From: a virus
DNA: 50,626 nt
Virus record (IMG/VR): IMGVR_UViG_3300047297_000246
Span: 1 to 50,626 of that record
Strand: one strand, 5' to 3'
Shown here: positions 25,959 through 34,361 of the stretch, one piece after another
Position numbering within the stretch: the stretch's first letter is position 1
Layout: every line of letters starts with the position of its first letter
Position numbers and translations under genes: made by a program
The notes under the pieces: generated by a model
The model's input: only the letters and a program-made list of their open reading frames with translations
Told to the model about the DNA's origin: nothing
Database searches by the model: none

Positions 25959-28196
25959 ATGGCTGAACAATCAATTTCTATAACGGTGCCAGCAGTAACA
26001 GGTAATGCACCACAAGTTACCACTAAAGTTACAGATGTTGTAGTTCAGGATACAGTTACAAACGTAGCTTATACTAGTAAAACAACAGACGTTACTTTTG
26101 ACGGTGTAAGTGTACAAAGTACTGGTGTTGGCGAAGAAGCAGTACCTAACCCTAATTTATTCACTCGCGGCCAAGATTACATTCAGATAACCGAGAGTTT
26201 TAGCAAATACAACTTAAAGCCGCAGTTTGATACCGTAACACAAAGCGACTTATTTAGCAGACTAGTAAACTACAACAGACCGTTTGCAGAAACACAGTAT
26301 GCTAGCGATAACTACTTTATTAGTAGTGTAGGCAAAACCCTGCAAGATATTCCACAGCTAAGTGAACAGCTAGTTGTGGACTACAGCAAAGTAACTTATG
26401 ACGTCGCTACCAGTGTGGATGTTCGTAGCTTGCGTTTTGGTAAAACACTGTTTGATCAGATCGTACAAGTTGACGAAGTTACCAAGCTAACTTATCAAAA
26501 GGTTCAGCCAGATCAAGTAATTTCCACTGACGAATTTAGTCGTATAGCAGACTATAAGCGCAGCTTTAGCGACTGGGTAGATGCAACGGATGACTTCTTG
26601 GGTGAAGCAAACATTGACGACGATCAAATTGCCCTAATAGGTAAAAACCTTGTTGATTATGGTACCACAAGCGATGTAGCTAGCTCGTATGTTAGCATAA
26701 CCAAAGCAGACGTTGCTGGTTTACTAGACGAAAAATATATAGTACTAAGCAAGCCTTTTGCAGACAGCTTTGGCAAAACAGACCAACTTAGTTACGAAGT
26801 CACAAAAGCGTTCCTAGACACGAGCTATAGCACTGATATAGCCAGTAAGTTAACTGGAAAGGTGCTTGTGGAAACGCTAACACCCACAGAGTTCCTAGTA
26901 TTTAGCGCTGCTAAAAACTCAGCGGACACCGCGGATGTTGCGGATGAGCCAAGACTAACCACTAGCAAACCCTTCACAGATACTTTTACCAGGTCAGATA
27001 CTACTACGCTAGTCTGGGACGCTCTACGCAGTTTCAGTGAGCAGCAAGCTACCTCAGACTTCGTTAGATTTGACGCTAGTAGCATTAAGCTAGATACGGC
27101 CGTTACAGTAGAGGCTGTTGCAAAGTACAGCACTAAGCTCTTAAGCACACAATTTACGCAAGCAGACGAATTTAGTCGCACTGTTAACTACTTGCGCAGC
27201 TTTAGCGACCTAGTAGATGCAACAGATGATTTCTTTGGTGCAGCTAACATAGATGACGATCAAATAGCAAGCATTGGTAAGAACATAGTAGATTATGCCA
27301 CAACCAGTGAACTTACTAGATTTGACGGTACTAAGCTCCTAGTTGATGCCACCGCATTACAAAATCCTGTTAGCTTAACCGTTACAAAACCCTTGACCGA
27401 TAGCTTTACCCAGTCTGATGTAGTAACCATAAGACCTGGTAAATCTGTGGTAGAGTTAGTGAGTACTCAGGATACCGACAACAAGCTGCTATCAAAGGTC
27501 GCCAGCGATAGCACTCTATTAAGCAACCCAATAAGCCTAGGGACTACTAAACTGTTTAGCGACAGCACAAACTACACAATCGATGTGTTTAGTAGAGTGG
27601 TCGACTACAATAAGAGTTTTAGTGACCTAGTAGATGCCACTGACGACTTTTTAGGCGAAGCTAATGTTGATGACGATCAAATAGCCAGTTTTGGTAAAAA
27701 TGTGGTTGAGTACCTAGCACTAGTTGATGCGCCACGGTTTGACGTAAGCGCAACTCAGCAAGACAGTTACCTGGCCAGCGACATAGCAGCCATTAACACT
27801 CAGAAAATACTATCAACTAGTTTTGGTTATAGCGACTTAACTAGTTTTCTAACAAATAAAAACCCAGTAGATGTGGTTGCTTTAGCAGAACTTGCTGCAA
27901 AATCTATTGGAAAATCTTTATCTGATCTGGCTAGCTCATCAGATACAGCATCTAAAGCTTTGGATAAACAAGCTTCGGATGTATTTGCAAGTACGGAAAC
28001 TTCGTACAAAAATGCAGGCAAAGTAGCATCGGAAACTTTATATACAGCCGATGTATTGACTTTCCTTAAATATATTAATCCAATATTCTACGAAACAGCT
28101 AATGCAGTAGATAGCGGGTTTATTAATAATCAAAGCTACTTTGCTGGCACTTATGTAGAGCCGGGATACGTAGGTACAAATACTTATTTTACTTAA
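25959..28196 (+). CDS. Repeat-built fibre/appendage protein
   Basis: 745 residues made largely of degenerate repeats. Four units carry FSR-x3-Y-x(K/R/N)-(S/P)F (starting near residues 99, 193, 406 and 545), and three of these continue into SFSD(W/L)VDATDDF(L/F)G and (I/V)DDDQIA-x2-GKN-(L/I/V)V-(D/E)Y. Shorter motifs such as SKPFTDTFTRSD recur between them. The protein is acidic, Ser/Asp/Thr-rich and beta-like with no catalytic motif. It probably forms an extended tail or fibre element; similar repeat proteins occur in marine phages. Good AAGG site before ATG. Confidence 0.65.
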   Translation: MAEQSISITVPAVTGNAPQVTTKVTDVVVQDTVTNVAYTSKTTDVTFDGVSVQSTGVGEEAVPNPNLFTRGQDYIQITESFSKYNLKPQFDTVTQSDLFSRLVNYNRPFAETQYASDNYFISSVGKTLQDIPQLSEQLVVDYSKVTYDVATSVDVRSLRFGKTLFDQIVQVDEVTKLTYQKVQPDQVISTDEFSRIADYKRSFSDWVDATDDFLGEANIDDDQIALIGKNLVDYGTTSDVASSYVSITKADVAGLLDEKYIVLSKPFADSFGKTDQLSYEVTKAFLDTSYSTDIASKLTGKVLVETLTPTEFLVFSAAKNSADTADVADEPRLTTSKPFTDTFTRSDTTTLVWDALRSFSEQQATSDFVRFDASSIKLDTAVTVEAVAKYSTKLLSTQFTQADEFSRTVNYLRSFSDLVDATDDFFGAANIDDDQIASIGKNIVDYATTSELTRFDGTKLLVDATALQNPVSLTVTKPLTDSFTQSDVVTIRPGKSVVELVSTQDTDNKLLSKVASDSTLLSNPISLGTTKLFSDSTNYTIDVFSRVVDYNKSFSDLVDATDDFLGEANVDDDQIASFGKNVVEYLALVDAPRFDVSATQQDSYLASDIAAINTQKILSTSFGYSDLTSFLTNKNPVDVVALAELAAKSIGKSLSDLASSSDTASKALDKQASDVFASTETSYKNAGKVASETLYTADVLTFLKYINPIFYETANAVDSGFINNQSYFAGTYVEPGYVGTNTYFT
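26520..27720 (+). repeat. Three long internal coding repeats
   Basis: Units starting near 26559, 27194 and 27611 encode almost the same 33 residues (about 85% alike), spaced 635 and 417 bases apart. They carry many silent differences, so the duplication is old and the protein pattern has been kept by selection. Confidence 0.75.
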
Positions 28197-28206
28197 AGGA
28201 TAAATC

Positions 28207-28662
28207 ATGGTAAATGATTCAATCAAGGCCAAAGGTGTTCTACAGCTAACACTAATTGACGAAAATGGCCAGATCAAACAACAAGACGAGCATAACTTAG
28301 TAGTTAATACTGGTTTAGCTTATATTGCAAGCCGCATGAAAGACGCCACTGCTACAGCTATGTCACATATGGGTGTAGGTACTGGAACTACTGCTGCCGC
28401 TGCCGCTAACACAGCGCTAGAAACAGCACTAGGTGCTCGTGTTACTCTAGACTCCACAACCATTGTAACTACGACTGCTAGCAATGATAGCGTACAGTAT
28501 GTAGCTACTTTTGGCGCAGGTGTTTCAACAGGTGCAATTACCGAAGCAGGTATCTTCAACGCACTAACAAGCGGTACAATGTTATGCCGCACAGTATTCC
28601 CAGTAATTAACAAAGGTGCACTAGATACATTAGTTATCACTTGGAAAGTAACAGTAGCTTAA
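28207..28662 (+). CDS. Small virion (fibre-associated) protein
   Basis: 151 residues of a type often found among tail fibre genes: HNLVVNTGLAYIASRMKDAT, HMGVGTGTTAAAAANTALETALGAR, ITEAGIFNALTSGTMLCRTVFPVINKG and a final LVITWKVTV strand. The GVGTGT...NTALETALG and TEAGIFN motifs recur in baseplate or fibre proteins of many phages and probably form a trimer-forming beta domain. AAAGGA precedes the ATG. The exact role is unknown. Confidence 0.62.
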   Translation: MVNDSIKAKGVLQLTLIDENGQIKQQDEHNLVVNTGLAYIASRMKDATATAMSHMGVGTGTTAAAAANTALETALGARVTLDSTTIVTTTASNDSVQYVATFGAGVSTGAITEAGIFNALTSGTMLCRTVFPVINKGALDTLVITWKVTVA

Positions 28663-28687
28663 TAGTTTGTAATAATCGGGGAGATAT

Positions 28688-31048
28688 ATGGCAACAATTG
28701 TAACTAGAGAAACTGGAGCTACGGCTGTAAATCGCACCCTTACAAACGCTGAGCTTGATAATAACTTTATTAATCTTAATACTGATTTAAGCAACAAGCA
28801 GCCGTTAGATGCAGATCTAACGGCTATTGCTGCTTTAGAAGGCACCAGCGGTTTGTTAAAGAAAACGGACGCTGATACCTGGTCACTAGACACCAGTACC
28901 TATGCAACCCAAACTTATGTAGGTACACAAATTGCAAATCTAGTGTCAAGCGCACCTGCTACACTAGATACACTAAATGAACTTGCCACAGCACTTGGCA
29001 GCGACCCTAACTTTGCAACAACAGTTAGTACTGCGCTTGGCAATAAACAACCGCTGGACGCCGACTTAACAGCCATAGCTGCCTTAAGCGGTACAAACGG
29101 TTTCTTAAAGAAAACAGGTGACGGAACCTGGAGCATTGATACTAGTACTTACTTAACCTCTTATACCGAAACAGATACGCTAGCCAGTGTAACTGGAAGA
29201 GGGGCTAGTACTAGTACAAATTTATCTTTGACTGGTGGAAGTCTAACCATATCTGGCTCTAACGGTGCTAACTTATATCTATCTGCGGATAATGTTTATA
29301 GATGGATAGCAGGTACTACAGGTTACGGAATAGGTTCTGGATTTGGTTTATACTCTGATACTCTTGGTGCATACTTTACATCACTATCTACTTCTGGTAA
29401 TTGGTATTTTGGAACTAATACTCACAATTCTTCTTATCGTGTTAGCATAAGTGGAACCGGATATGCTACTAATGATTTTAGAGCACCAATATTTTATGAC
29501 AGTGATGATACTGGATACTATGTAAACCCTAATAGTTCATCAAATATCGGTTCTTATGTAAGTAATTCAAGTTATAACCTTCAAACTGGTTCGGGTTCCG
29601 CAGTATATCATAAAATTAATAATACTGATGCTGGAGGAAATTATTCATATATACAGCTAACTACTACAACTGGTAATGGTTATCTTATTAAGAATAGAGC
29701 TACTGGAAATAGTGTAGGGGACAAGAGCTTATTTCTTTGGAATGATCCAGGCCCAATAGAATTTGTTCCAAATGGTGACATCAACTTAAGAACAACTATT
29801 GACACTGCCGGAAATATTAATGTTCCAGCAGCTATAATCAGAAAGAGTGCAGGTACAGGTTATTTAAGTGGTAACTATTCCTCGGCAGAAACTACTGCAA
29901 CAACTGGTGCGATCTATACAATTGGTGGAAATTATTACCCAACATCTACATCTTTAAATAACATTTATGGCATAGGTTTTACATATGCCGATGTGGCAGG
30001 AGGTACTGCAAGTGCAACGGTTTCAAGTGCTTGGGGATTATATGTTGCATCTAATGGTAATACTCGCGTATTCTTAGATTCTGATTATGGCCGTGTTATA
30101 GCATCTGGTGATATGAGGGCACCACTTTACTATGATAGAGATAATACTGGCTACTACGTAGACCCAGCAGGTTCCTCAGTTTCAGCAAGCTTGTACGGCC
30201 CTATCGTAATGGCTTCAACTGGCTGGACCGGTGAAGTCAGTGGTAAAATACAGTATCATAGTAGTAGCTGGTATTTACAGTATGCAAGCTCTTACCACTT
30301 TAGAAATACTAATGGTGGCAATACTTTTTGGGGTGATTTTGACGGCAATACTTGGTCGTCTATAAGTAGTCGTGCACCAATATTCTACGATAGTAATGAT
30401 ACAACTTACTACCTAGACCCTAATAGTACAGGCCTATCACTAAAAATAGCTGGTAACATTGACCTATACGCACGCAGTGCGGGCTGGGCTGAAGGTATTC
30501 GTGTAAGAGTGCCAAGCACTAATACTTGGGGCGGTATTAGATTTACACGTGACCGTGGCAACAACGACGGTAACTGGGCAATAGGCTATACCGGACAAGA
30601 CAGCACAGACGACCTTACATTTTGGTCGGATAATAACGGAGATGGTGGCGGGTTCCGTGTAAGAATTACCAAAGCAGGTACCATGACTATTAATGGTGCC
30701 TTAAACGCTACTACTAAATCCTTCCTTATCAAGCACCCAACAAAGCCTAACATGAAGCTGCGTTATGGTAGCTTAGAAGGTCCAGAAAACGGTGTTTATG
30801 TTCGCGGACGCGGACGCGGTTCAAAGATAACCTTACCAGACTACTGGACTGCACTAGTTGATGAAGATACCATAACTGTAACACTTACCGCTATTGGCAA
30901 GCATCAGAAACTATATGTGGAAAAAGTAGAAGCAAACGCAGTGTGGGTAGCTAATGACGGCTTATTTAGCGGTGAACCAAACTACTACTATGTTGTTTAT
31001 GCTGAGCGTAAAGATGTTGGCTCGCTAGAGGTGGAGATACCTGAATGA
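28688..31048 (+). CDS. Modular tail fibre 1
   Basis: 786 residues. Residues 36-75 and 119-158 are two copies of NKQPLDADLTAIAAL followed by G(T/F)..LKKT and TW(S)xDTSTY, a spacer common in fibre N-termini. Three copies of the short module (F/M/S)RAP(I/L)(F/Y)YDx(D/N)(D/N)T(G/T)YYxxP follow (about residues 265, 476 and 563), each leading to a new beta segment. The last 110 residues (KSFLIKHPTKPNMKLRYGSL onward) form a C-terminal domain seen on phage fibres and adhesins, without the S74 SDERLK motif. It is presumably a trimeric receptor-binding fibre. Confidence 0.8.
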   Translation: MATIVTRETGATAVNRTLTNAELDNNFINLNTDLSNKQPLDADLTAIAALEGTSGLLKKTDADTWSLDTSTYATQTYVGTQIANLVSSAPATLDTLNELATALGSDPNFATTVSTALGNKQPLDADLTAIAALSGTNGFLKKTGDGTWSIDTSTYLTSYTETDTLASVTGRGASTSTNLSLTGGSLTISGSNGANLYLSADNVYRWIAGTTGYGIGSGFGLYSDTLGAYFTSLSTSGNWYFGTNTHNSSYRVSISGTGYATNDFRAPIFYDSDDTGYYVNPNSSSNIGSYVSNSSYNLQTGSGSAVYHKINNTDAGGNYSYIQLTTTTGNGYLIKNRATGNSVGDKSLFLWNDPGPIEFVPNGDINLRTTIDTAGNINVPAAIIRKSAGTGYLSGNYSSAETTATTGAIYTIGGNYYPTSTSLNNIYGIGFTYADVAGGTASATVSSAWGLYVASNGNTRVFLDSDYGRVIASGDMRAPLYYDRDNTGYYVDPAGSSVSASLYGPIVMASTGWTGEVSGKIQYHSSSWYLQYASSYHFRNTNGGNTFWGDFDGNTWSSISSRAPIFYDSNDTTYYLDPNSTGLSLKIAGNIDLYARSAGWAEGIRVRVPSTNTWGGIRFTRDRGNNDGNWAIGYTGQDSTDDLTFWSDNNGDGGGFRVRITKAGTMTINGALNATTKSFLIKHPTKPNMKLRYGSLEGPENGVYVRGRGRGSKITLPDYWTALVDEDTITVTLTAIGKHQKLYVEKVEANAVWVANDGLFSGEPNYYYVVYAERKDVGSLEVEIPE
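28793..29161 (+). repeat. Tandem NKQPLDADL coding repeat
   Basis: Two 120-base units at 28793-28912 and 29042-29161 encode near-identical 40-residue segments, separated by 129 bases coding for a linker (VGTQIANLVSSAPATLDTLN onward). Confidence 0.8.
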
Positions 31049-31284
31049 ACGTTGATAATCTAAATATTGCAGCTGGAGAAGAAATGAGTTTTCTTCAGCC
31101 TGCACAAACACCGGCAGCACAAGAGCACGACCTACAAAATTCACCAGAAGAACACGCACGTAGATTAACTACTTGTATGGCCTGTGAGTATGTAACCCCA
31201 GACAGAACTTGTACTCAGTGTGGCTGCCCTGTTGTAATGATGGCACAATTTAATTTCAAGACTTGCCCTAAAGGATATTGGTAA
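31045..31284 (+). CDS. Small zinc-ribbon protein
   Basis: 79 residues. The C-terminal half carries CMAC (C44, C47), CTQCGC (C57, C60, C62) and a last Cys in KTCPKGYW, a compact metal-binding ribbon. The N-terminal half is polar and probably flexible. Such mini-ribbons recur beside tail fibre genes in marine phages, but no function is established. ATGA overlap with fibre 1 upstream and TAATG overlap with the lectin gene downstream tie it to the fibre operon. Confidence 0.65.
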   Translation: MNVDNLNIAAGEEMSFLQPAQTPAAQEHDLQNSPEEHARRLTTCMACEYVTPDRTCTQCGCPVVMMAQFNFKTCPKGYW

Positions 31285-31922
31285 TGATTGCATATGGCCC
31301 TCGCTCTTATCCAGAAAATTTAAAACTATGTTTTGACGAGCGTAATCCTAAATCGTGGAATGGTAGCATTTTTACTGATTTGGTAACGGGCAACGATGCA
31401 AATAATATCGGCGACCCTGCTTGGCTAAATAACATCGGATATTTAACTATAAGTATGGTTATTCAGTGGTACCAATTAGCGTATGGTTATGCCGACCATC
31501 CTATTAGCAAGTTCAACTCCACACTTCAAAATGCCTCCATGACGTTTTATATGTTTCAAAACTATCAAGGTAATGGAGCAGATGGTAGTGCTGCTTTTAT
31601 TGCAGGAAATGGTGGCTGGACTGGTCTCGGAAATGGTTTTGGTTTAACCTACCAAGCAAAACATCACATAGTTTTACAATTTAACTCAGTAGACGGAGCA
31701 CAAACTTGGTTTAATGGTAGTAAAAATGGCGGTCGAGGAGCTGGCGGTATACTAGGTAATAGCCATACGGCTGGAACTGGTGCTATAGGCTTTGAAGGTG
31801 CTAATCCAAACGGAAACGGTCATTCCAAACTACACCATCTTAGCATGTGGAACTACGAGTTACCGGATACTGAAATAGTTAAGCAATATAACTGGCTTAA
31901 GAATGCGTATGGTGTAGTATGA
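31284..31922 (+). CDS. LamG/concanavalin-like lectin protein 1
   Basis: 212 residues. A jelly-roll lectin pattern is visible: LKLCFDERNPKSWNGSIFTDLV at the start, MTFYMFQNYQG, HHIVLQFNSVDGAQTWFNG and the end KLHHLSMWNYELPDTEIVKQYNWLKNAYG, a close match to the closing pattern of the next two genes. ATG 31284 is used, from the TAATG junction with the zinc-ribbon gene; a TTG two codons earlier is less likely. Probably a sugar-binding virion component. Confidence 0.68.
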   Translation: MIAYGPRSYPENLKLCFDERNPKSWNGSIFTDLVTGNDANNIGDPAWLNNIGYLTISMVIQWYQLAYGYADHPISKFNSTLQNASMTFYMFQNYQGNGADGSAAFIAGNGGWTGLGNGFGLTYQAKHHIVLQFNSVDGAQTWFNGSKNGGRGAGGILGNSHTAGTGAIGFEGANPNGNGHSKLHHLSMWNYELPDTEIVKQYNWLKNAYGVV

Positions 31923-33124
31923 TAGGTAATAATACTCAAACAGTACAAGACGGATTAGTTCTACACCTAGATGCTGCTAATCCAAAAAGCTACACCGGGC
32001 CAGCAATTAAGAATGTACTCACACAAATAAGCCCATCTAGTATATATGACAACGGCTCAACCTTTAGAGCTTTTAGTGGTACGGAAGATGTTTTTATCCC
32101 AGGAGTTGGTAATATTCCAGGATGTAATTACGCAGATTGGTATAATGATTATAATGGTGGTTCTGGAAACTGCTGCCCGAGTATGTTTAACTTTGGCACT
32201 AGTCTACCTTTAGTTGGAGGTCAACTATATACATATGCTATCCTATACCGTAGTGTAAATCGATATACCAACCCCAATTTAATGTATCACTATGAATATG
32301 GACCTAGTGGATACTTAACTGAATTTGGGGTTCATAATGGTGGATACACATGGCAAGAAACACATTTAGGAAATGGTTGGTATTGGAGTCGCGCTAAGTT
32401 TACCTCCAATGCAAGCGCAACTGTCGGACATTTTTATACATTTATGTATCAGTATGCGACTTGGAACCGGCTATATGTCGCTAAAGTTGCACTAATGCCA
32501 GGCGATTTTATGGACTTGCATCCTAAGTACTGGCCTGAGTTGGGAACTACTAAAAGTAGCACTCAAGCAATATTTGACTTAACTGGTAACAATACACTAA
32601 CTGCTAACAGCCTAACTTATGCAAGTGACGGAACCTTTAGTTTTAATGGTAGTGGTGATAAAATAACCACTAATACCAATACATTAATAAGTACTAATGC
32701 TAATTATACTATAGACGTAGTATTTAGAACAAGTGTTTCTGGTAGTACGGACTTTTTATTCGGTAACTATGGTTCAGGAAATTATGGTGGATTAGAGTAT
32801 TACATATGGCAAAACAAACTAAATAATTATATTAGCGGAAATACTCAATCAGCTACAACACTAAATCCAAATCAGTGGTATATTGCAAGCGTAACTAGAG
32901 CAGGTTCCACAATCACGCATTATTTAAATGGGTTGTCTGATGGATCAGGTTCTAATACTGCTAGTATTTCCGCAAACAATCCTTTTACTATAGGTAATGG
33001 TCACGACTATACTAGCGAAGCATTTGGCGGTACTATTAGTGTTATTAAGGTATATAATAGAGCATTATCGGCCGAGGAAGTACGACAAAACTTTAACGCC
33101 TTACGTGGAAGGTACGGACTATGA
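31919..33124 (+). CDS. LamG/concanavalin-like lectin protein 2
   Basis: 401 residues. Opens with VQDGLVLHLDAANPKSYTG, a typical N-terminus of phage LamG-like proteins. The C-terminal half is the LamG domain: IFDLTGNNTLTANSLTYASD, YTIDVVFRTS, WYIASVTRAGSTITHYLNG, PFTIGNGHD and IKVYNRALSAEEVRQNFNAL. The middle (about 60-200) is an extra beta domain with several Trp/Tyr/Cys residues. Overlaps both neighbours by 4 bases. Paralogue of the following gene, with almost the same closing 25 residues. Confidence 0.75.
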   Translation: MIGNNTQTVQDGLVLHLDAANPKSYTGPAIKNVLTQISPSSIYDNGSTFRAFSGTEDVFIPGVGNIPGCNYADWYNDYNGGSGNCCPSMFNFGTSLPLVGGQLYTYAILYRSVNRYTNPNLMYHYEYGPSGYLTEFGVHNGGYTWQETHLGNGWYWSRAKFTSNASATVGHFYTFMYQYATWNRLYVAKVALMPGDFMDLHPKYWPELGTTKSSTQAIFDLTGNNTLTANSLTYASDGTFSFNGSGDKITTNTNTLISTNANYTIDVVFRTSVSGSTDFLFGNYGSGNYGGLEYYIWQNKLNNYISGNTQSATTLNPNQWYIASVTRAGSTITHYLNGLSDGSGSNTASISANNPFTIGNGHDYTSEAFGGTISVIKVYNRALSAEEVRQNFNALRGRYGL

Positions 33125-34344
33125 GTGTAAGTAACGGACCAGGAATAGTTACCAGTGGCTTAGTATTTCACTATGATATGGGTAATACAGGTAAGTCTTA
33201 TATTGGACAACCTACAACTAATCTAAGTTACAACAATGGCCAGGGCAATAGTGAATACCTAAATAGTCCACAAACTTGGACTAATTCAGGTGCTTGGTCT
33301 TTAAGCAGTAATGAAACTGATATACCGCTACCAAACTTTCCGCACACAGGATCACTACCGAGCAATCTACGAATTCTTAGTGGCGTAATTACTAGTGCTT
33401 CTACACAAGGATGTCAATTTGGTTGCGGGTACACTACAGTTAGTCCGTCTACCACCTATACAATGTCTGTGTACTATAGACAGAATAGAGCAATGGCAAA
33501 TAATGCTATGCCATATCTGAGAACTAACGTTAACAATAACTCTATAGCCTCTTTTTCGTATAACGGCAATTATAGTCAATGGACCTGGCCAGTTAATCAG
33601 TGGATTAGAATAAGTGCAACAGGAACAACTCAGAGCAACGAAAATGGTCTATATCTAAGTCAGTATTTTGGCGAGTTTGTAGGTGATAAGATATGGATGT
33701 GTGGGCATCAAGTAGAAGCGGTGTCTTATGCCACACCACTTGTTGCAGGTACCAGATCAAACTCTCAGGCGATAGTTGACTTAACTGGTAATAACCCCAC
33801 AAACGCTTACAATTTAACATATAATAACGACAATACATTTAGTTTTCAGAATAACTATAGTGCTGGTATAGAAATTCCAGGTAATAATTTCACAAATCTT
33901 TCAGATCTAACAATGAATTGTGTTATGAAGTACACTGGCACCCAAGATCATTACAACGGTGCATTTATGAGCTCTGGTGATTGGAATGTCAATCATTGGG
34001 CATTTAGTATTAATCAGTCAGGCTCAGGAATTGATTTAAGAAGACCTTATTTAAGCTACGGTTATGCTTTTACGCAAAATCAGTGGTATATGGTTACTTG
34101 GACAAGGTCTGGTACAACTAACACAATTTTTGTTAATGGTACTAGTATTGGATCTCAAACAAGTTCGGATGGAATACCATTAGTAAGTAATTCTGGGACT
34201 ACTATGTTTGGTAGAGAAACCTATGCTGGCGGATACTTTAACTTACAAGGTGAACTACCTGTTGCACAAATATATAATAGAGCACTCTCAGCTAGTGAAG
34301 TAAAGCAGAACTTTAGCGCACTACGCGGTCGTTATGGAATTTAG
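33121..34344 (+). CDS. LamG/concanavalin-like lectin protein 3
   Basis: 407 residues, same plan as the preceding gene: GIVTSGLVFHYDMGNTGKSY at the start, middle beta domain, AIVDLTGNNPTNAYNLTYNN, LTMNCVMKYTGTQD, WYMVTWTRSGTTNTIFVNG and the end AQIYNRALSASEVKQNFSAL. The middle domain differs strongly from lectin protein 2, so the pair looks like a duplication followed by divergence of the probable binding face. ATGA overlap with protein 2. Confidence 0.75.
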   Translation: MSVSNGPGIVTSGLVFHYDMGNTGKSYIGQPTTNLSYNNGQGNSEYLNSPQTWTNSGAWSLSSNETDIPLPNFPHTGSLPSNLRILSGVITSASTQGCQFGCGYTTVSPSTTYTMSVYYRQNRAMANNAMPYLRTNVNNNSIASFSYNGNYSQWTWPVNQWIRISATGTTQSNENGLYLSQYFGEFVGDKIWMCGHQVEAVSYATPLVAGTRSNSQAIVDLTGNNPTNAYNLTYNNDNTFSFQNNYSAGIEIPGNNFTNLSDLTMNCVMKYTGTQDHYNGAFMSSGDWNVNHWAFSINQSGSGIDLRRPYLSYGYAFTQNQWYMVTWTRSGTTNTIFVNGTSIGSQTSSDGIPLVSNSGTTMFGRETYAGGYFNLQGELPVAQIYNRALSASEVKQNFSALRGRYGI

Positions 34345-34361
34345 GGGTCATAGGAGAATAT

